A DNA stretch of 64,000 bases from Sphingobacterium hotanense. GTDB taxonomy: Bacteria; Bacteroidota; Bacteroidia; Sphingobacteriales; Sphingobacteriaceae. The DNA lies in the NCBI RefSeq assembly GCF_008274825.1, contig NZ_CP030848.1, positions 1,798,001-1,862,000 on the forward strand, in the 5' to 3' direction. The position numbers and the translations under genes are program-made. Positions 1-8,278 of this stretch are shown here, one piece after another (within the stretch, counting starts at the first letter, position 1; every line of letters begins with the position of its first letter). The notes under the pieces were generated by a model, which saw only the letters and a program-made list of their open reading frames with translations, had not been told where the DNA came from and did not search any database.

Positions 1-618
1 TTGGATGAGAAACTTTATGCGAAATTATTGCCTAGAGAAAAATATAAGATTGAAGATTATAAAATACAGATCAAGGCAGGCGAACGAACAGGGAAGACAC
101 AGGTAAAGCTATTGGTTGATGGTCTTTCTCCTGATTCGACCTATTTTATTGCATTGAAGGCTAGTGAGGTCGGTGCGGTTGAAATCAATGAAAAAAAGAA
201 AACTATTCTTTACCAGATTCAGATAAAGAATGCTTATGCTTCACAGGCTTCCGACGCTTTTTATACGATGGCGGGTTCGGCAAATGATATTGTGACGGCG
301 GGAAATAAAAAGTTATATCCATTGACTAAGAATTCGGTTCGCGTGGTTGCGGGGAACGAGAGTTTTGAAAATAGCGAGGCTGCCATTGCAAAGACTTCGA
401 TGATCTTAGAGGTTGGCGAAGATAACAAAGTGACGATCAAGCCCTACAAGGATCTTCAGATCAAACAATTGGAAGGCGATGAAAGATATCCGAATACGTA
501 TCAATTAGAAGAATCTTTCGGTAGGAAATTTCATGTTTTCAATTTGAAATATGAATATCAGGTGGGAGAAACACCGATTGTGATGCAGGAGGAATTGCGT
601 CTGGAAGTTGCGGATTAG
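1..618 (+). CDS. BT_3987/DUF1735-type surface lipoprotein, C-terminal part (partial)
   Basis: The frame is open from the first base and ends with TAG, giving 205 visible residues; the TTG at base 1 is probably an internal codon and the gene starts outside the window. The stretch 'LVDGLSPDSTYFIALKAS' followed by an alternating beta pattern resembles the DUF1735 (BT_3987 N-terminal) fold, and the last third (ending 'EELRLEVAD') resembles the DUF4361 tail of the same proteins. Such lipoproteins usually sit at the end of SusC/SusD glycan-uptake loci and are thought to be surface exposed. No catalytic motif is visible. The family call rests on pattern resemblance, not on an alignment. Confidence 0.55.
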   Translation: MDEKLYAKLLPREKYKIEDYKIQIKAGERTGKTQVKLLVDGLSPDSTYFIALKASEVGAVEINEKKKTILYQIQIKNAYASQASDAFYTMAGSANDIVTAGNKKLYPLTKNSVRVVAGNESFENSEAAIAKTSMILEVGEDNKVTIKPYKDLQIKQLEGDERYPNTYQLEESFGRKFHVFNLKYEYQVGETPIVMQEELRLEVAD

Positions 619-749
619 ATTCATCGATAATTTCTCGAATATATCCGCCAGTAGTGCAAATGTAGATTTTAAATGTTCGAATATTAGATATGGAAGTAGT
701 TTAAATTCAGTGTTTTCTATATTTATAAATAAAACTAAAACTTAAGAGT

Positions 750-962
750 ATGAAGGCATTATCGAATCTTTCGAAATTTGAGATCAAAGAACAAAGCACT
801 GTAAAAGGTGGAAAAGGATTTCCTCCAGGAACATACCCTATGCCAGGAGTTTCATTTCTAGCATTTTCACTTAATGAGTCATCGATCTTCCCAGGAACAT
901 ACTACTATTCGGTTTGGGATGCGAATGGAAATTATGTTTGCGGTTATGTTCTACAAAAGTAA
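750..962 (+). CDS. Small GG-motif precursor peptide (70 aa)
   Basis: The 70-residue product begins with a charged, helix-prone segment, 'LSKFEIKEQSTVKGG', ending in Gly20-Gly21. This is the layout of double-glycine leaders in bacteriocin-like and natural-product precursors of Bacteroidota, which are cut after GG by C39-type peptidases or exporters. The predicted mature part (about 49 residues) is rich in Gly, Pro, Tyr and Phe, has two similar motifs (FPPGTY and FPGTYYY) and a single Cys near the end. There is no Sec signal peptide and no maturation enzyme or transporter within view. A strong hairpin terminator follows 20 bases after the stop, so it is transcribed alone or as the last gene. 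It converges on a LytTR/LytS pair. Function is unknown; the GG reading is inference. Confidence 0.6.
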   Translation: MKALSNLSKFEIKEQSTVKGGKGFPPGTYPMPGVSFLAFSLNESSIFPGTYYYSVWDANGNYVCGYVLQK

Positions 963-982
963 AATAAGATTAGGGAATGAAG

Positions 983-1017
983 GAGAGGCTGTGCAAAAAC
1001 ACAGCCTCTCGTTATTT
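983..1017 (+). terminator. Rho-independent terminator of the GG-peptide gene
   Basis: A perfect 11-bp stem (983-993 pairing with 1000-1010) closes a six-base A-rich loop and is followed by GTTATTTAT. It lies 20 bases past the peptide stop, between convergent genes. Confidence 0.85.
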
Positions 1018-1046
1018 ATACCATTAAGCTCATAATTCTTGTTGTG

Positions 1047-1766
1047 CTAGAGTGTATTGTTTTCAATAATTGCAATCAGCTTTGCTCTGTAGCTAGCGCT
1101 TATCGGGAGTTTTTCGCCTTTTACCGACGCATGGTTATCCACGATAAAGTCTAGGTAATTGTTATTTAGGATAAATGAGTTGTGTATTCGTATAAAGTTT
1201 GAAGGGAGCTGTTCTTCGAGTTGTTTCATTCGTTTATAGACCAATACTGGAGAGTCATTTGCCAATACTACTTTGACGTATTCTTGTTGTGCTTCAAAAT
1301 ATAGGATATCATCGTAGTAAATTTTAATATGTTTTCGATCGGATTTGATGAACATAAACTCCTTTTTGCTCTCAGCAATGACGAAGGATTTATTTGCTGT
1401 TTGGGCTTGAAAGTAATCTCTAACTTTTTCTACCGCTTGCACAAAAGGCTTGAAGATGATAGGCTTCAATATATAATCTAGTGCATTGTATTCATAGCCT
1501 TCCAAGGCGAAGCTGGCATAGGCGGATGTAAAAATGATGCACTGTCCTTTCGGGAGTAATGCCGCTAATTCCATACCTGACATTTTAGGCATGTTGATAT
1601 CCAGAAAAACTAAGTCGACTTTTTCTTTCTCCAGAAATTGTAATGCTTCAAAAGCGTCGTAACACTTTTGTTTTAACATCAAATAGGGAATCTTTTGAAT
1701 ATAGTCTTCAAGCAATTGAACCGCATTCGGCTCATCATCAACAATTAGACAGGTAATTATTTTCAT
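1047..1766 (-). CDS. LytTR-family response regulator
   Basis: The 239-residue protein has an N-terminal CheY-like receiver (residues 1-120; acidic pair Asp10-Asp11, phospho-acceptor Asp56 in 'FLDINMP', Thr/Ser in 'FTSAY', Lys in 'ILKP') and a C-terminal LytTR DNA-binding domain ('IKSDRKHIKIYYDDILYFEA' through 'FIRIHNSFILN'). LytTR regulators bind direct repeats upstream of targets after phosphorylation by a LytS/YehU-type kinase. The start overlaps the 3' end of the kinase gene by 4 bases (translational coupling). Length and motifs are normal, so the regulator looks intact although its kinase is interrupted. Confidence 0.93.
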   Translation of the reverse strand: MKIITCLIVDDEPNAVQLLEDYIQKIPYLMLKQKCYDAFEALQFLEKEKVDLVFLDINMPKMSGMELAALLPKGQCIIFTSAYASFALEGYEYNALDYILKPIIFKPFVQAVEKVRDYFQAQTANKSFVIAESKKEFMFIKSDRKHIKIYYDDILYFEAQQEYVKVVLANDSPVLVYKRMKQLEEQLPSNFIRIHNSFILNNNYLDFIVDNHASVKGEKLPISASYRAKLIAIIENNTL

Positions 1767-2791
1767 AAGGGTAACTCTAGGTTGGCATTAAAGACATTGG
1801 TCGTTAGTGTTCTTTCAAATGTATAGTTTTTTCCATAAAGTAAGTCGAGGCGGGAGATAAGATTCTTTAGGCCGTTGCCACCTTGTTGGGTGTTTTTATC
1901 TTCGAAAACCCTATTTGATACCCTAATCATTAATTTTCCATCTGCGGATTGGATTTTTAACGAGAGGTAGTTTTCTGTGCTTCTTTTGTCGATTCCATGT
2001 TTAAAGACATTTTCGACCAAAGGTATGATGAGCATGGGAGGAAGCTCGATGGCATTTGAATCGACATTAACTTCGATATCGACGCGCATGGGGTGCAGCA
2101 TTCGCATCCTTTCTAAATCAATATAATCTTTTAGGAACTATATATCTGTGGGGAGTTTGCCTAGTCCTTTTGATGCTTCATCCACAAAGTAGCGCATGAT
2201 ATTCGCAAGTTTTTCAATCAATTTGGCAGTTTGAGGAGACTCTCGTTGTGCGACGTAATAAATATTGTTGAGCGTATTGAACAAGAAATGTGGTTGGACC
2301 TGTGCTTTTAATAAATCGAGTTCCACTTTGGAGGTATATTCTTTAAGTTGCTTTTGGTCTTTGCGCACTTTGAAGTAATCCAAAGCTAGCCTGAATATAA
2401 AACTGAAAAGATAGTTAATGATTAAGGAGGTCATTATGCTAGCATAAACCTGAAAACTCGTACTTTGATCTGCCCCTCGAACATAAAGTTCATGAAAATA
2501 AGAACGAAGTTCTACACGAATAAAGCAAATTGTCCCGAGCAATAGGACTGTTGCAAGCAAATAGGTCAGCCGACGTCCCTTAAAATATAGCGCTGGCAAA
2601 AGAAAACAAGCATTTCCGTAGATTACCGCGAGCATACTAAGCATATTGATGACGGTGAATACCAAGGCGTAGCCAAAATCAGCATTCTGAAGATAGGATG
2701 CAAAAGTTAGAATCGTCACGAAAAGCCAGGTGATGACTTGTAACTTGACCAGAGAAACCTCTCTGTCGAAAAATTTAACCATAGTATTCAA
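1763..2791 (-). pseudogene. LytS/YehU-type sensor histidine kinase split by an in-frame TAG
   Basis: Two open segments (2791-2138 and 2107-1763) are in the same frame and separated only by a TAG at 2140-2138 (codon 218). Reading through gives 'LPTDI-stop-FLKDYIDLERMRM', which is the uninterrupted consensus of this family. The first half has about four membrane helices and the phospho-acceptor motif 'QPHFLFNTLNN' (His168); the second half has the N box 'PLVENVFKHGID' and the G-rich 'GGNGLKNLISRLDLLYG' of the ATPase. The stop therefore parts the phospho-acceptor helix from the ATP-binding domain. No frameshift or other stop is seen. A CAG to TAG change is the simplest explanation; sequencing error or readthrough are alternatives. 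An internal ATG at 2107 could allow separate translation of the ATPase half. Confidence 0.88.
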
Positions 2792-3015
2792 GTTAGTAAT
2801 ACGTTGCTATATCCTAAATAATTTTCAATAGAATATTGTTTTTCATCAACAGATTGAAAGGTTGAGGATAGTTGCTCGTTCGTTAAAAATTCTATGCAAT
2901 GTATTTAATTCATTCTAATATAAAGTTAGGGCAAGCGCATATTTGTTAGCAAGGAGATCAGGCAGCATTGCCAAAATCGGAAATATTAAAATGAAGAACA
3001 ATAATGGATAGAATA

Positions 3016-3546
3016 ATGAAAAACACACTTAACAAAATCGGCTTACTTCTAGTTTTAGCACTTCTGATGGTTTCTTGTAGTAAAGACGACTCCTCATCGG
3101 ACGACTCAGAGGTTTTTTTTCGCTGTAAGATTAATGGGAAACTACATGAATTCAACCATAGTTTAAGTGCGAATGATAAACCGGACGATTGGAATACTAT
3201 ACATTTCGTGACCGTTGGAGGCCGTGAGTCGAAAGACATGGCTTCGCCGGGTTTTGGATTTCAATTGGTTTCCGATGAAGGAGCAAAAGAGACGACTTAT
3301 GTTGCTGCGAATGGTGAAGGCCCTGAGTTGATCGGACAGTACTATATTCAAAACGTGGTGGACGGAAAGATTGTAAGTACGACAGGGTACCGCGGAGACG
3401 GGAACGATGGTTCAAGTTTTACATTGAGCATTACCAGTTTGACAAAATGGGGCGTTAAAGGAACTTTCTCGGGTGTATTGGAGGGAGACGACGTATTCCT
3501 GACGGTGACTGAGGGCGAATTCTCCGCGCCGTATAATAAGAACTAA
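3016..3546 (+). CDS. Lipoprotein of unknown function
   Basis: The product has a lipoprotein signal, hydrophobic core 'IGLLLVLALLMVSC' with the lipobox Cys followed by a Ser/Asp-rich linker (SKDDSSSDDS), so it is probably membrane anchored. The mature part is about 150 residues of beta-rich sequence beginning 'FFRCKINGKLHEF', a pattern common to small Bacteroidota lipoproteins of the DUF6252 kind. I chose the ATG at 3016 because it directly precedes the signal peptide; an ATG at 3004 would add four residues. It lies 31 bases upstream of another secreted protein in the same orientation, possibly one transcript. No catalytic motif seen. Confidence 0.7.
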   Translation: MKNTLNKIGLLLVLALLMVSCSKDDSSSDDSEVFFRCKINGKLHEFNHSLSANDKPDDWNTIHFVTVGGRESKDMASPGFGFQLVSDEGAKETTYVAANGEGPELIGQYYIQNVVDGKIVSTTGYRGDGNDGSSFTLSITSLTKWGVKGTFSGVLEGDDVFLTVTEGEFSAPYNKN

Positions 3547-3577
3547 AACATTTTTGAAAACTATAAAAACGAACACT

Positions 3578-4048
3578 ATGAAAGCGATTTGTATATCATT
3601 ACTGATGCTGTTTTGCCTAACAGCGACACAAGTAAAAGCACAGGGATTTTTAGATAAGATTGATCGTGCTACCGATAAACTAGATAGAGCAACGAATACC
3701 GCTGATCGCGCTGCGAATAAAGCCGATAAGGCAGGTAAAGTGGGTAAGAAAATCACAGGATTTTTCGGAAAAGGGAAAGACGCGGAAGACGGGCTGAACA
3801 AGACTGTTGTGAAGATTGAAGGAATCAGTTATGATCAATTGAATCAGCTGAACAAAAGCTTGAAATCTTGTCAAGGTGTCAGTGCGACGACTGTGGCTTA
3901 CAACAAGAACAGTTCAAAAATTACAGTATCGCATGCAGGTGGCAGTAGTGAGCTGCTAGACGAGATGATGAAGAGATCTCAAGGTATTCTCTCGAAAGAT
4001 GCAGTAGAAGGAGTAGAGGAGGGGCAGATCGAGTTATCGATAAAGTAG
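3578..4048 (+). CDS. Secreted protein with amphipathic repeats and a small alpha/beta tail
   Basis: The 156-residue product starts with a cleavable signal peptide (hydrophobic core, then 'VKAQG'). Residues about 30-60 hold a near-repeat of 'DKIDRATDKLDRATNTADRAANKADKAGK', an 11-residue-like amphipathic helix pattern, followed by Gly/Lys-rich sequence. The C-terminal 80 residues ('VVKIEGISYDQLNQLNKSLKSC...') have the beta-alpha-beta spacing of small ferredoxin-like folds, but I cannot name a family. The ATG at 3578 begins the signal peptide; an upstream TTG is unlikely. A terminator lies 110 bases downstream. Function unknown. Confidence 0.65.
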   Translation: MKAICISLLMLFCLTATQVKAQGFLDKIDRATDKLDRATNTADRAANKADKAGKVGKKITGFFGKGKDAEDGLNKTVVKIEGISYDQLNQLNKSLKSCQGVSATTVAYNKNSSKITVSHAGGSSELLDEMMKRSQGILSKDAVEGVEEGQIELSIK

Positions 4049-4157
4049 GTGCTTGATGGTCATGTTAAAGATTGAAGAAACAACAAACTTAATCCGCATA
4101 CCGTTAAATTTTTAAGTAAAATCACACAAAACGTTGTTAATTCCTATGAGTTAGCTT

Positions 4158-4188
4158 AACTCTACCGGTCCTCGGTAGAGTTTTTTTT
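4158..4188 (+). terminator. Rho-independent terminator
   Basis: A perfect 10-bp stem (4158-4167 with 4173-4182), five-base loop, and eight T residues. It ends the 3016-4048 transcript and overlaps the stop of the convergent gene by a few bases. Confidence 0.88.
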
Positions 4189-4996
4189 ATTTCTCCTTCC
4201 GATATTTCTTTTGTTTTTCTGCGGAAAAAAAGAATTCCAGGCGTATATCCGGTTTTTGGAGCTTTCCTCTTCGATAAATAACCGGAAACCTTGTTATGAG
4301 TTTCGCCACACGCAGCGCCTCTTCTCTGAAAATTTCCGACTTTCCATAAACATGGAGTATGGTATCTAATTGTCCCTTTTCATTAGCGAGTAGATATACT
4401 CCGGCATGACCTGATTTTTCAATAGTAGGTAATGCTGACCAGTTTATCAGCGTGTCGATATGCTTATATAGTAGAGGATCGCCCATGTACATCGGTGTGT
4501 TTTTAGACATCGAGTTGTCGAAGTAAGCAGTGCTGTGTAATATCCCATTATCGAAAACATATTCATACTCATGTTCGAAAACGCTGGAGAAGACAGCATG
4601 ATCGGAATACAGAAGTTTGCCACGAAATGCGGTAACCGTGTCGGAGAACCAATCTGCTTTCACTCGCCCGTTTTTGAACTTTTTGCCAAATATTACATGG
4701 AGATTTGCTTTGGCATTTTTCATTTCATTATAGATGTTGGTTAGATACAATTGATCATCAATAATTTCCCAATAGGCAACATATCCTCGCCAGCAGCCTG
4801 TTGAAAATCCCGCTAAGGAATCGGGAAAAAGTGGTTTATCATAGTTATTTAGATTCCTCCATTCATCGAACGGTAAAGCATGTAGCAACATGGTGTCTCC
4901 TTTGATAATTAGTCTGTCGGGTTCCTGCTCAGTAGCATGAGTGAAAGATGAATTGCTAATTAGGAAGAGGAAGGCTAAAATGGTGTAGTATTTCAT
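4187..4996 (-). CDS. Secreted protein with a TonB-C-terminal-like end
   Basis: The 269-residue product has an N-terminal signal peptide ('ILAFLFLISNSSFTHA'). The central region is unknown, with many aromatic residues. The last 70 residues, including 'EALRVAKLITRFPVIYRRGKL', resemble the TonB C-terminal fold found in Bacteroidota 'energy transducer TonB' family proteins, where the motif usually reads 'EALRVvklmPkWkPGkq.Gk'. No transmembrane anchor or Pro-rich linker typical of true TonB is present, so this is more likely a periplasmic protein that reuses the domain. The stop lies within the terminator of the convergent gene. Confidence 0.6.
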   Translation of the reverse strand: MKYYTILAFLFLISNSSFTHATEQEPDRLIIKGDTMLLHALPFDEWRNLNNYDKPLFPDSLAGFSTGCWRGYVAYWEIIDDQLYLTNIYNEMKNAKANLHVIFGKKFKNGRVKADWFSDTVTAFRGKLLYSDHAVFSSVFEHEYEYVFDNGILHSTAYFDNSMSKNTPMYMGDPLLYKHIDTLINWSALPTIEKSGHAGVYLLANEKGQLDTILHVYGKSEIFREEALRVAKLITRFPVIYRRGKLQKPDIRLEFFFSAEKQKKYRKEK

Positions 4997-5084
4997 GATA
5001 TATTGGTTTTATATCATGATGAATTGAGGATGCTAATTCCATAGAAAATTGGAATTTAATATTGTTGGGCCTCCTATTTTGAAA

Positions 5085-5948
5085 CTATTTCGTAGGATTT
5101 GAGCCTTTATATTTCTTGATCATATACCAAGTTGCCGGCTTTAATGTTCTTTCTTTATGAAGAGGATGCCGGCCTGCGCTTGTGAAAAATTCAACTTCAT
5201 TGTTGATTTTCGAATACCAAACTTTATTCACATGCTCTTCCTGAAGCGTATCTGTTTGGGTAATCTTTTTAAAATGTATTAAATCTATTGGATCGAGAAT
5301 TAGTTTCTCCGCATGTTTAATTTCTTCTTTGCAGTCGATTTTTACATATTGTGCTCCGTCCCAGTACATACATCCATCAGGTTTCAATTGCGAAGATGTC
5401 ATATAGCCTACTGCGGCAAAGGAGAGGCTTGCTGCTGATATAGCTAGAATTTTGTTTAATCTGGTTTTCTTTTTCGGCTTAGCGCTCTCTGTAGTTTGGA
5501 AGAGTTGATTACGCTCAACGTTGTTATACATTTGAGGCATTTCAAGATCAACAGGCGCTTTAGATTCGTCATGTTGAAGATTTTGAAATGAGTTTCTCCA
5601 CTCTACAAATGGTCTTGGACTAAAATCGATTAAGGCAGCAACTAATTTGACAATAATTTCGTCTGGAATTTTTGTTGTACCATTAAGGAAGTTTTGAACC
5701 GACTTTAGTCTTCCTAAATCGGTAGTTCTAATCGCTTTTTCGAGATCATCAGCTTTCGCATTTGAATTAAAGTATTCTTCAAAGACAGTTCTGTCTTCCT
5801 TGTTAAGTCCTTGGCGATATTTATTGGATGCATAATTTCTAAGATTCGCTGGCGAAGGATTTTCTAGGCTAGTCGGTAAAGCTCCTTGATTGCGTTTCTT
5901 CGTGTAATCCGCTAAAACTTCTTCCCTAAAGATGTCGAATTCAAACAT
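5085..5948 (-). CDS. Single-pass membrane protein of unknown function
   Basis: The 287-residue product has a soluble N-terminal part of about 165 residues that begins 'FEFDIFREEVLADYTKKRN', a basic stretch (KPKKKTRLNK), one membrane helix at about residues 170-190 ('ILAISAASLSFAAVGYMTS'), and a roughly 95-residue C-terminal region containing 'CMYWDGAQYVKIDC'. The basic residues before the helix suggest the N-terminal part is cytoplasmic and the tail periplasmic. The N-terminal region is helix-rich and could be a DNA- or protein-binding module, but no recognised motif is present. Single gene, transcribed away from the 55-residue peptide locus. Confidence 0.6.
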   Translation of the reverse strand: MFEFDIFREEVLADYTKKRNQGALPTSLENPSPANLRNYASNKYRQGLNKEDRTVFEEYFNSNAKADDLEKAIRTTDLGRLKSVQNFLNGTTKIPDEIIVKLVAALIDFSPRPFVEWRNSFQNLQHDESKAPVDLEMPQMYNNVERNQLFQTTESAKPKKKTRLNKILAISAASLSFAAVGYMTSSQLKPDGCMYWDGAQYVKIDCKEEIKHAEKLILDPIDLIHFKKITQTDTLQEEHVNKVWYSKINNEVEFFTSAGRHPLHKERTLKPATWYMIKKYKGSNPTK

Positions 5949-6231
5949 TGAACTAATTGGTTTTCGTCATTCGAAATAAAGCATAATATCTAAGATGTAC
6001 AAATTGTCTGTTGGAAAACAGGAGTTTTCGGAAATCAATAAGAAATATCGGAAATACCGGAAATATCTGATTTATAGCTGTTAAACGCCTGTAGTTTTGT
6101 CCTATGAATTCTTCGATAGCTCGTTTATTATTAGCGCGACTGTAGAGAATTCGTTTGGTAAGCTTGTAGAGAATCATCTGAAAAAGAGGAAGATCGTTTG
6201 ATTTTCCTATGAGTTTACTTCTTCCTAAAAA

Positions 6232-6285
6232 TCAGAAGGCCTTCTGAAAAATTAATGATTGATGCCATTTAGAAACGATGGCATC
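6232..6285. promoter_or_regulatory. Perfect 16-bp palindrome and a neighbouring inverted repeat
   Basis: Positions 6232-6247 form a perfect palindrome, TCAGAAGGCCTTCTGA. Fourteen bases later 6261-6268 (GATGCCAT) and 6278-6285 (ATGGCATC) form an 8-bp inverted repeat with a 9-base spacer. Both sit 34-87 bases upstream of the ATG of the 55-residue secreted peptide. They could be operators for a dimeric regulator or RNA hairpins; the second is followed by GGGATAGTTTTTT and might also end transcription. The rest of the 370-base gap (5949-6318) shows no gene. Confidence 0.5.
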
Positions 6286-6318
6286 GGGATAGTTTTTTGA
6301 CCTTAAATTTTAGAAGAA

Positions 6319-6486
6319 ATGAAAAATTTGTTCGTAGCTCTACTACTGACTTTGGTGTGTTCCGCAGGTTATGCAAACTCCTTAGCTACAAATGATGGTG
6401 ACCCTCAGACAAACAGCGGCGATAAAGGATCGGTACGTCCTACAAGACCATCGATGCCGACAATTTTGCCTGATCTGCTAGGCTAA
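6319..6486 (+). CDS. Small secreted peptide (55 aa)
   Basis: An ATG-to-TAA frame of 55 codons encodes a clear Sec signal peptide ('KNLFVALLLTLVCSAGYAN', cleavage probably after about residue 19) followed by a 35-residue Asp/Gly/Ser/Pro-rich mature segment ending 'PSMPTILPDLLG'. No lipobox is in a proper position. It is preceded by two inverted repeats and followed by its own hairpin, then by a TPR histidine kinase and a response regulator in the same orientation. A secreted peptide beside a two-component pair could be its ligand, but that is speculation; it could equally be an unrelated stress peptide. Confidence 0.6.
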   Translation: MKNLFVALLLTLVCSAGYANSLATNDGDPQTNSGDKGSVRPTRPSMPTILPDLLG

Positions 6487-6500
6487 GATCGCTAATTAAA

Positions 6501-6535
6501 AATGCAGGTAAAATCAATTTTACCTGTATTTTATA
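6501..6535 (+). terminator. Hairpin between the small peptide gene and the kinase gene
   Basis: A 13-bp stem (6501-6513 with 6518-6530, one G-T pair) closes a tight loop and is followed by TTATATT. It lies 15 bases past the peptide stop and 31 bases before the kinase ATG, so it may terminate or attenuate readthrough from the peptide into the kinase. Confidence 0.6.
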
Positions 6536-6566
6536 TTTGGTAATATTGTTTACCAAATTATTATCC

Positions 6567-8273
6567 ATGCGATGTCAATTATTCACACTGCTATTCAGCA
6601 TATTGCTATTATTAGCGTGCCATTCTGAACGTCAAAAGTTAGCCGAAACTGATTCGAAATTAACTGTTGATAGCAATAAGAACTACGCTAAGGCAAATTC
6701 TTTCCTAGAGCAAGGAAGGTATGATAGTTCCTTTGTTTATTTTGATTTAGCAAGTGATGATTTTATACAAGAAGGCGATAGTCTTCATGCTGCGATATGT
6801 TTGATCCAGATGGCTATTACCCTGTTTGAAGAAGGCGATTATTATGGCGCTCAGGAAACTTCATTGGAGGCGGATAAGCTTTTAGATTCCCTTAATCAAT
6901 CACATTCAGACTTGTTAGCTTTTAATTACAATAATTTGGGGAATGCAATTTCTGGTTATGGCGACAACGAGACAGCCATTGTATATTATGATTTGGCTGT
7001 GCAATATGCTGCGAATAAGATTGATGAACAAACCTATAAAAATAATAAAGCTGTAACACTTTTTAGTGCGAAGCGTTTTAAGGAAGCTTTTTTGATTCAT
7101 AAAGAGAACTTAAAATCTGCTGGTAAAAAGGATAAGAACTATGCACGATGCTTGTCGAATTATGCGAATACAAGGTGGCGGATTGACAAAGCATATAATC
7201 CTTTGCCTGACTTACATAAGGCATTAGAGATACGTTTAGATGAATCGGATGATTCGGGAGTGAATTCCAGTTTTTCGCACTTATTTGAATATCATGATGG
7301 ACGAAATTTGGATTCTGCGAGAATTTATGCTTCGAAATCCTTTAACATGGCCAGCAAGATCCAAGTTAGTACTGATCAGATAAATGCTGCAGAAAAGTTA
7401 ATCAAGGTCAATTCAGATTCATCAAAATACTACTTTCAAATTTATAAGCATCTATCCGATAGCGTGCGGATGGCTCGATTAAAGGCGAGGAATCAGTATG
7501 CATTAATTCGTTATGAAGCCGAAAAAAACAAAATCGATAACCTAAAGCTTCAAAAGGACGTGTTGGATAGAGACCTTCGCATTTCGAAGGAGCGAGTCAT
7601 TATGGTTGCAGTAATCGGGTTTGTACTTTCAGCACTTACATTTTTTATTTTGTGGGCAAAAAGGAGAAAACAAAAGATTACGATGGAGGCCGAAAATAAA
7701 GTGAAAGAAATACAATTGAAAACCTCAAAGAAAGTTCATGATGTTGTTGCAAATGGCATTTATCGTGTAATGACCGAATTGGAGTATAAGAGCGATTTTA
7801 ATAAGCATGAACTTCTAGATAAACTGGAAGTTATGTACGAAAAATCCAGAGATATTTCCCATGAAACGAAGGAAATGTCTGAAGAAGGTTTTGCAATTGA
7901 TGTCTCCACGTTAATCAAGTCATTTGCTAACGAGTCAGTTCACATCTTTATTGTCGGCAATGATCCACATATTTGGAATAAATTGTCTAAAAATACGAAG
8001 AATGAAGTATTGATCATTTTTCAAGAACTCTTGGTGAATATGCGGAAACACAGTCTCGCTAATGAGTTGATTTTTAGGTTTGAAGAACAGGATAATTTCT
8101 TAAATATTTTCTATCAAGATAACGGCATCGGATTCACCAAAGAGCGAAAAATTGGCAATGGTCTCCGGAATACGGGAAACCGTATGGAAAGGTTGAAAGG
8201 TAAATTTAATTTTGTTTCCGAAAGGGGAAAAGGAGTGAAGATAGAGTTGAATTTACCGCTTCCTCAAAACTGA
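6567..8273 (+). CDS. TPR-domain sensor histidine kinase (NarX/DegS-like ATPase)
   Basis: About 568 residues from the ATG at 6567, which starts a lipoprotein-like signal ('LLFSILLLLACHSE'). Residues about 40-320 are tetratricopeptide-like helices ('NYAKANSFLEQGRYDSSFVY'), expected in the periplasm. One membrane helix ('VIMVAVIGFVLSALTFFILW') follows near residue 345, then a coiled linker, a HisKA_3-like motif 'KKVHDVVANGIYRVMTELE' (candidate phospho-His in 'VHDV'), an N box 'IIFQELLVNMRKHS', and G boxes 'DNGIGF' and 'GNGLRNTGNRM'. The upstream TTG in the same frame lies in the preceding hairpin's tail and is not favoured. The response-regulator gene follows after 5 bases, so the pair is one operon. 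Confidence 0.88.
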   Translation: MRCQLFTLLFSILLLLACHSERQKLAETDSKLTVDSNKNYAKANSFLEQGRYDSSFVYFDLASDDFIQEGDSLHAAICLIQMAITLFEEGDYYGAQETSLEADKLLDSLNQSHSDLLAFNYNNLGNAISGYGDNETAIVYYDLAVQYAANKIDEQTYKNNKAVTLFSAKRFKEAFLIHKENLKSAGKKDKNYARCLSNYANTRWRIDKAYNPLPDLHKALEIRLDESDDSGVNSSFSHLFEYHDGRNLDSARIYASKSFNMASKIQVSTDQINAAEKLIKVNSDSSKYYFQIYKHLSDSVRMARLKARNQYALIRYEAEKNKIDNLKLQKDVLDRDLRISKERVIMVAVIGFVLSALTFFILWAKRRKQKITMEAENKVKEIQLKTSKKVHDVVANGIYRVMTELEYKSDFNKHELLDKLEVMYEKSRDISHETKEMSEEGFAIDVSTLIKSFANESVHIFIVGNDPHIWNKLSKNTKNEVLIIFQELLVNMRKHSLANELIFRFEEQDNFLNIFYQDNGIGFTKERKIGNGLRNTGNRMERLKGKFNFVSERGKGVKIELNLPLPQN

Positions 8274-8278
8274 CCATT

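Noticed and set aside
4187..4996. True TonB protein
   Set aside because: Lacks the N-terminal anchor and Pro-rich spacer; only the C-terminal pattern resembles TonB.
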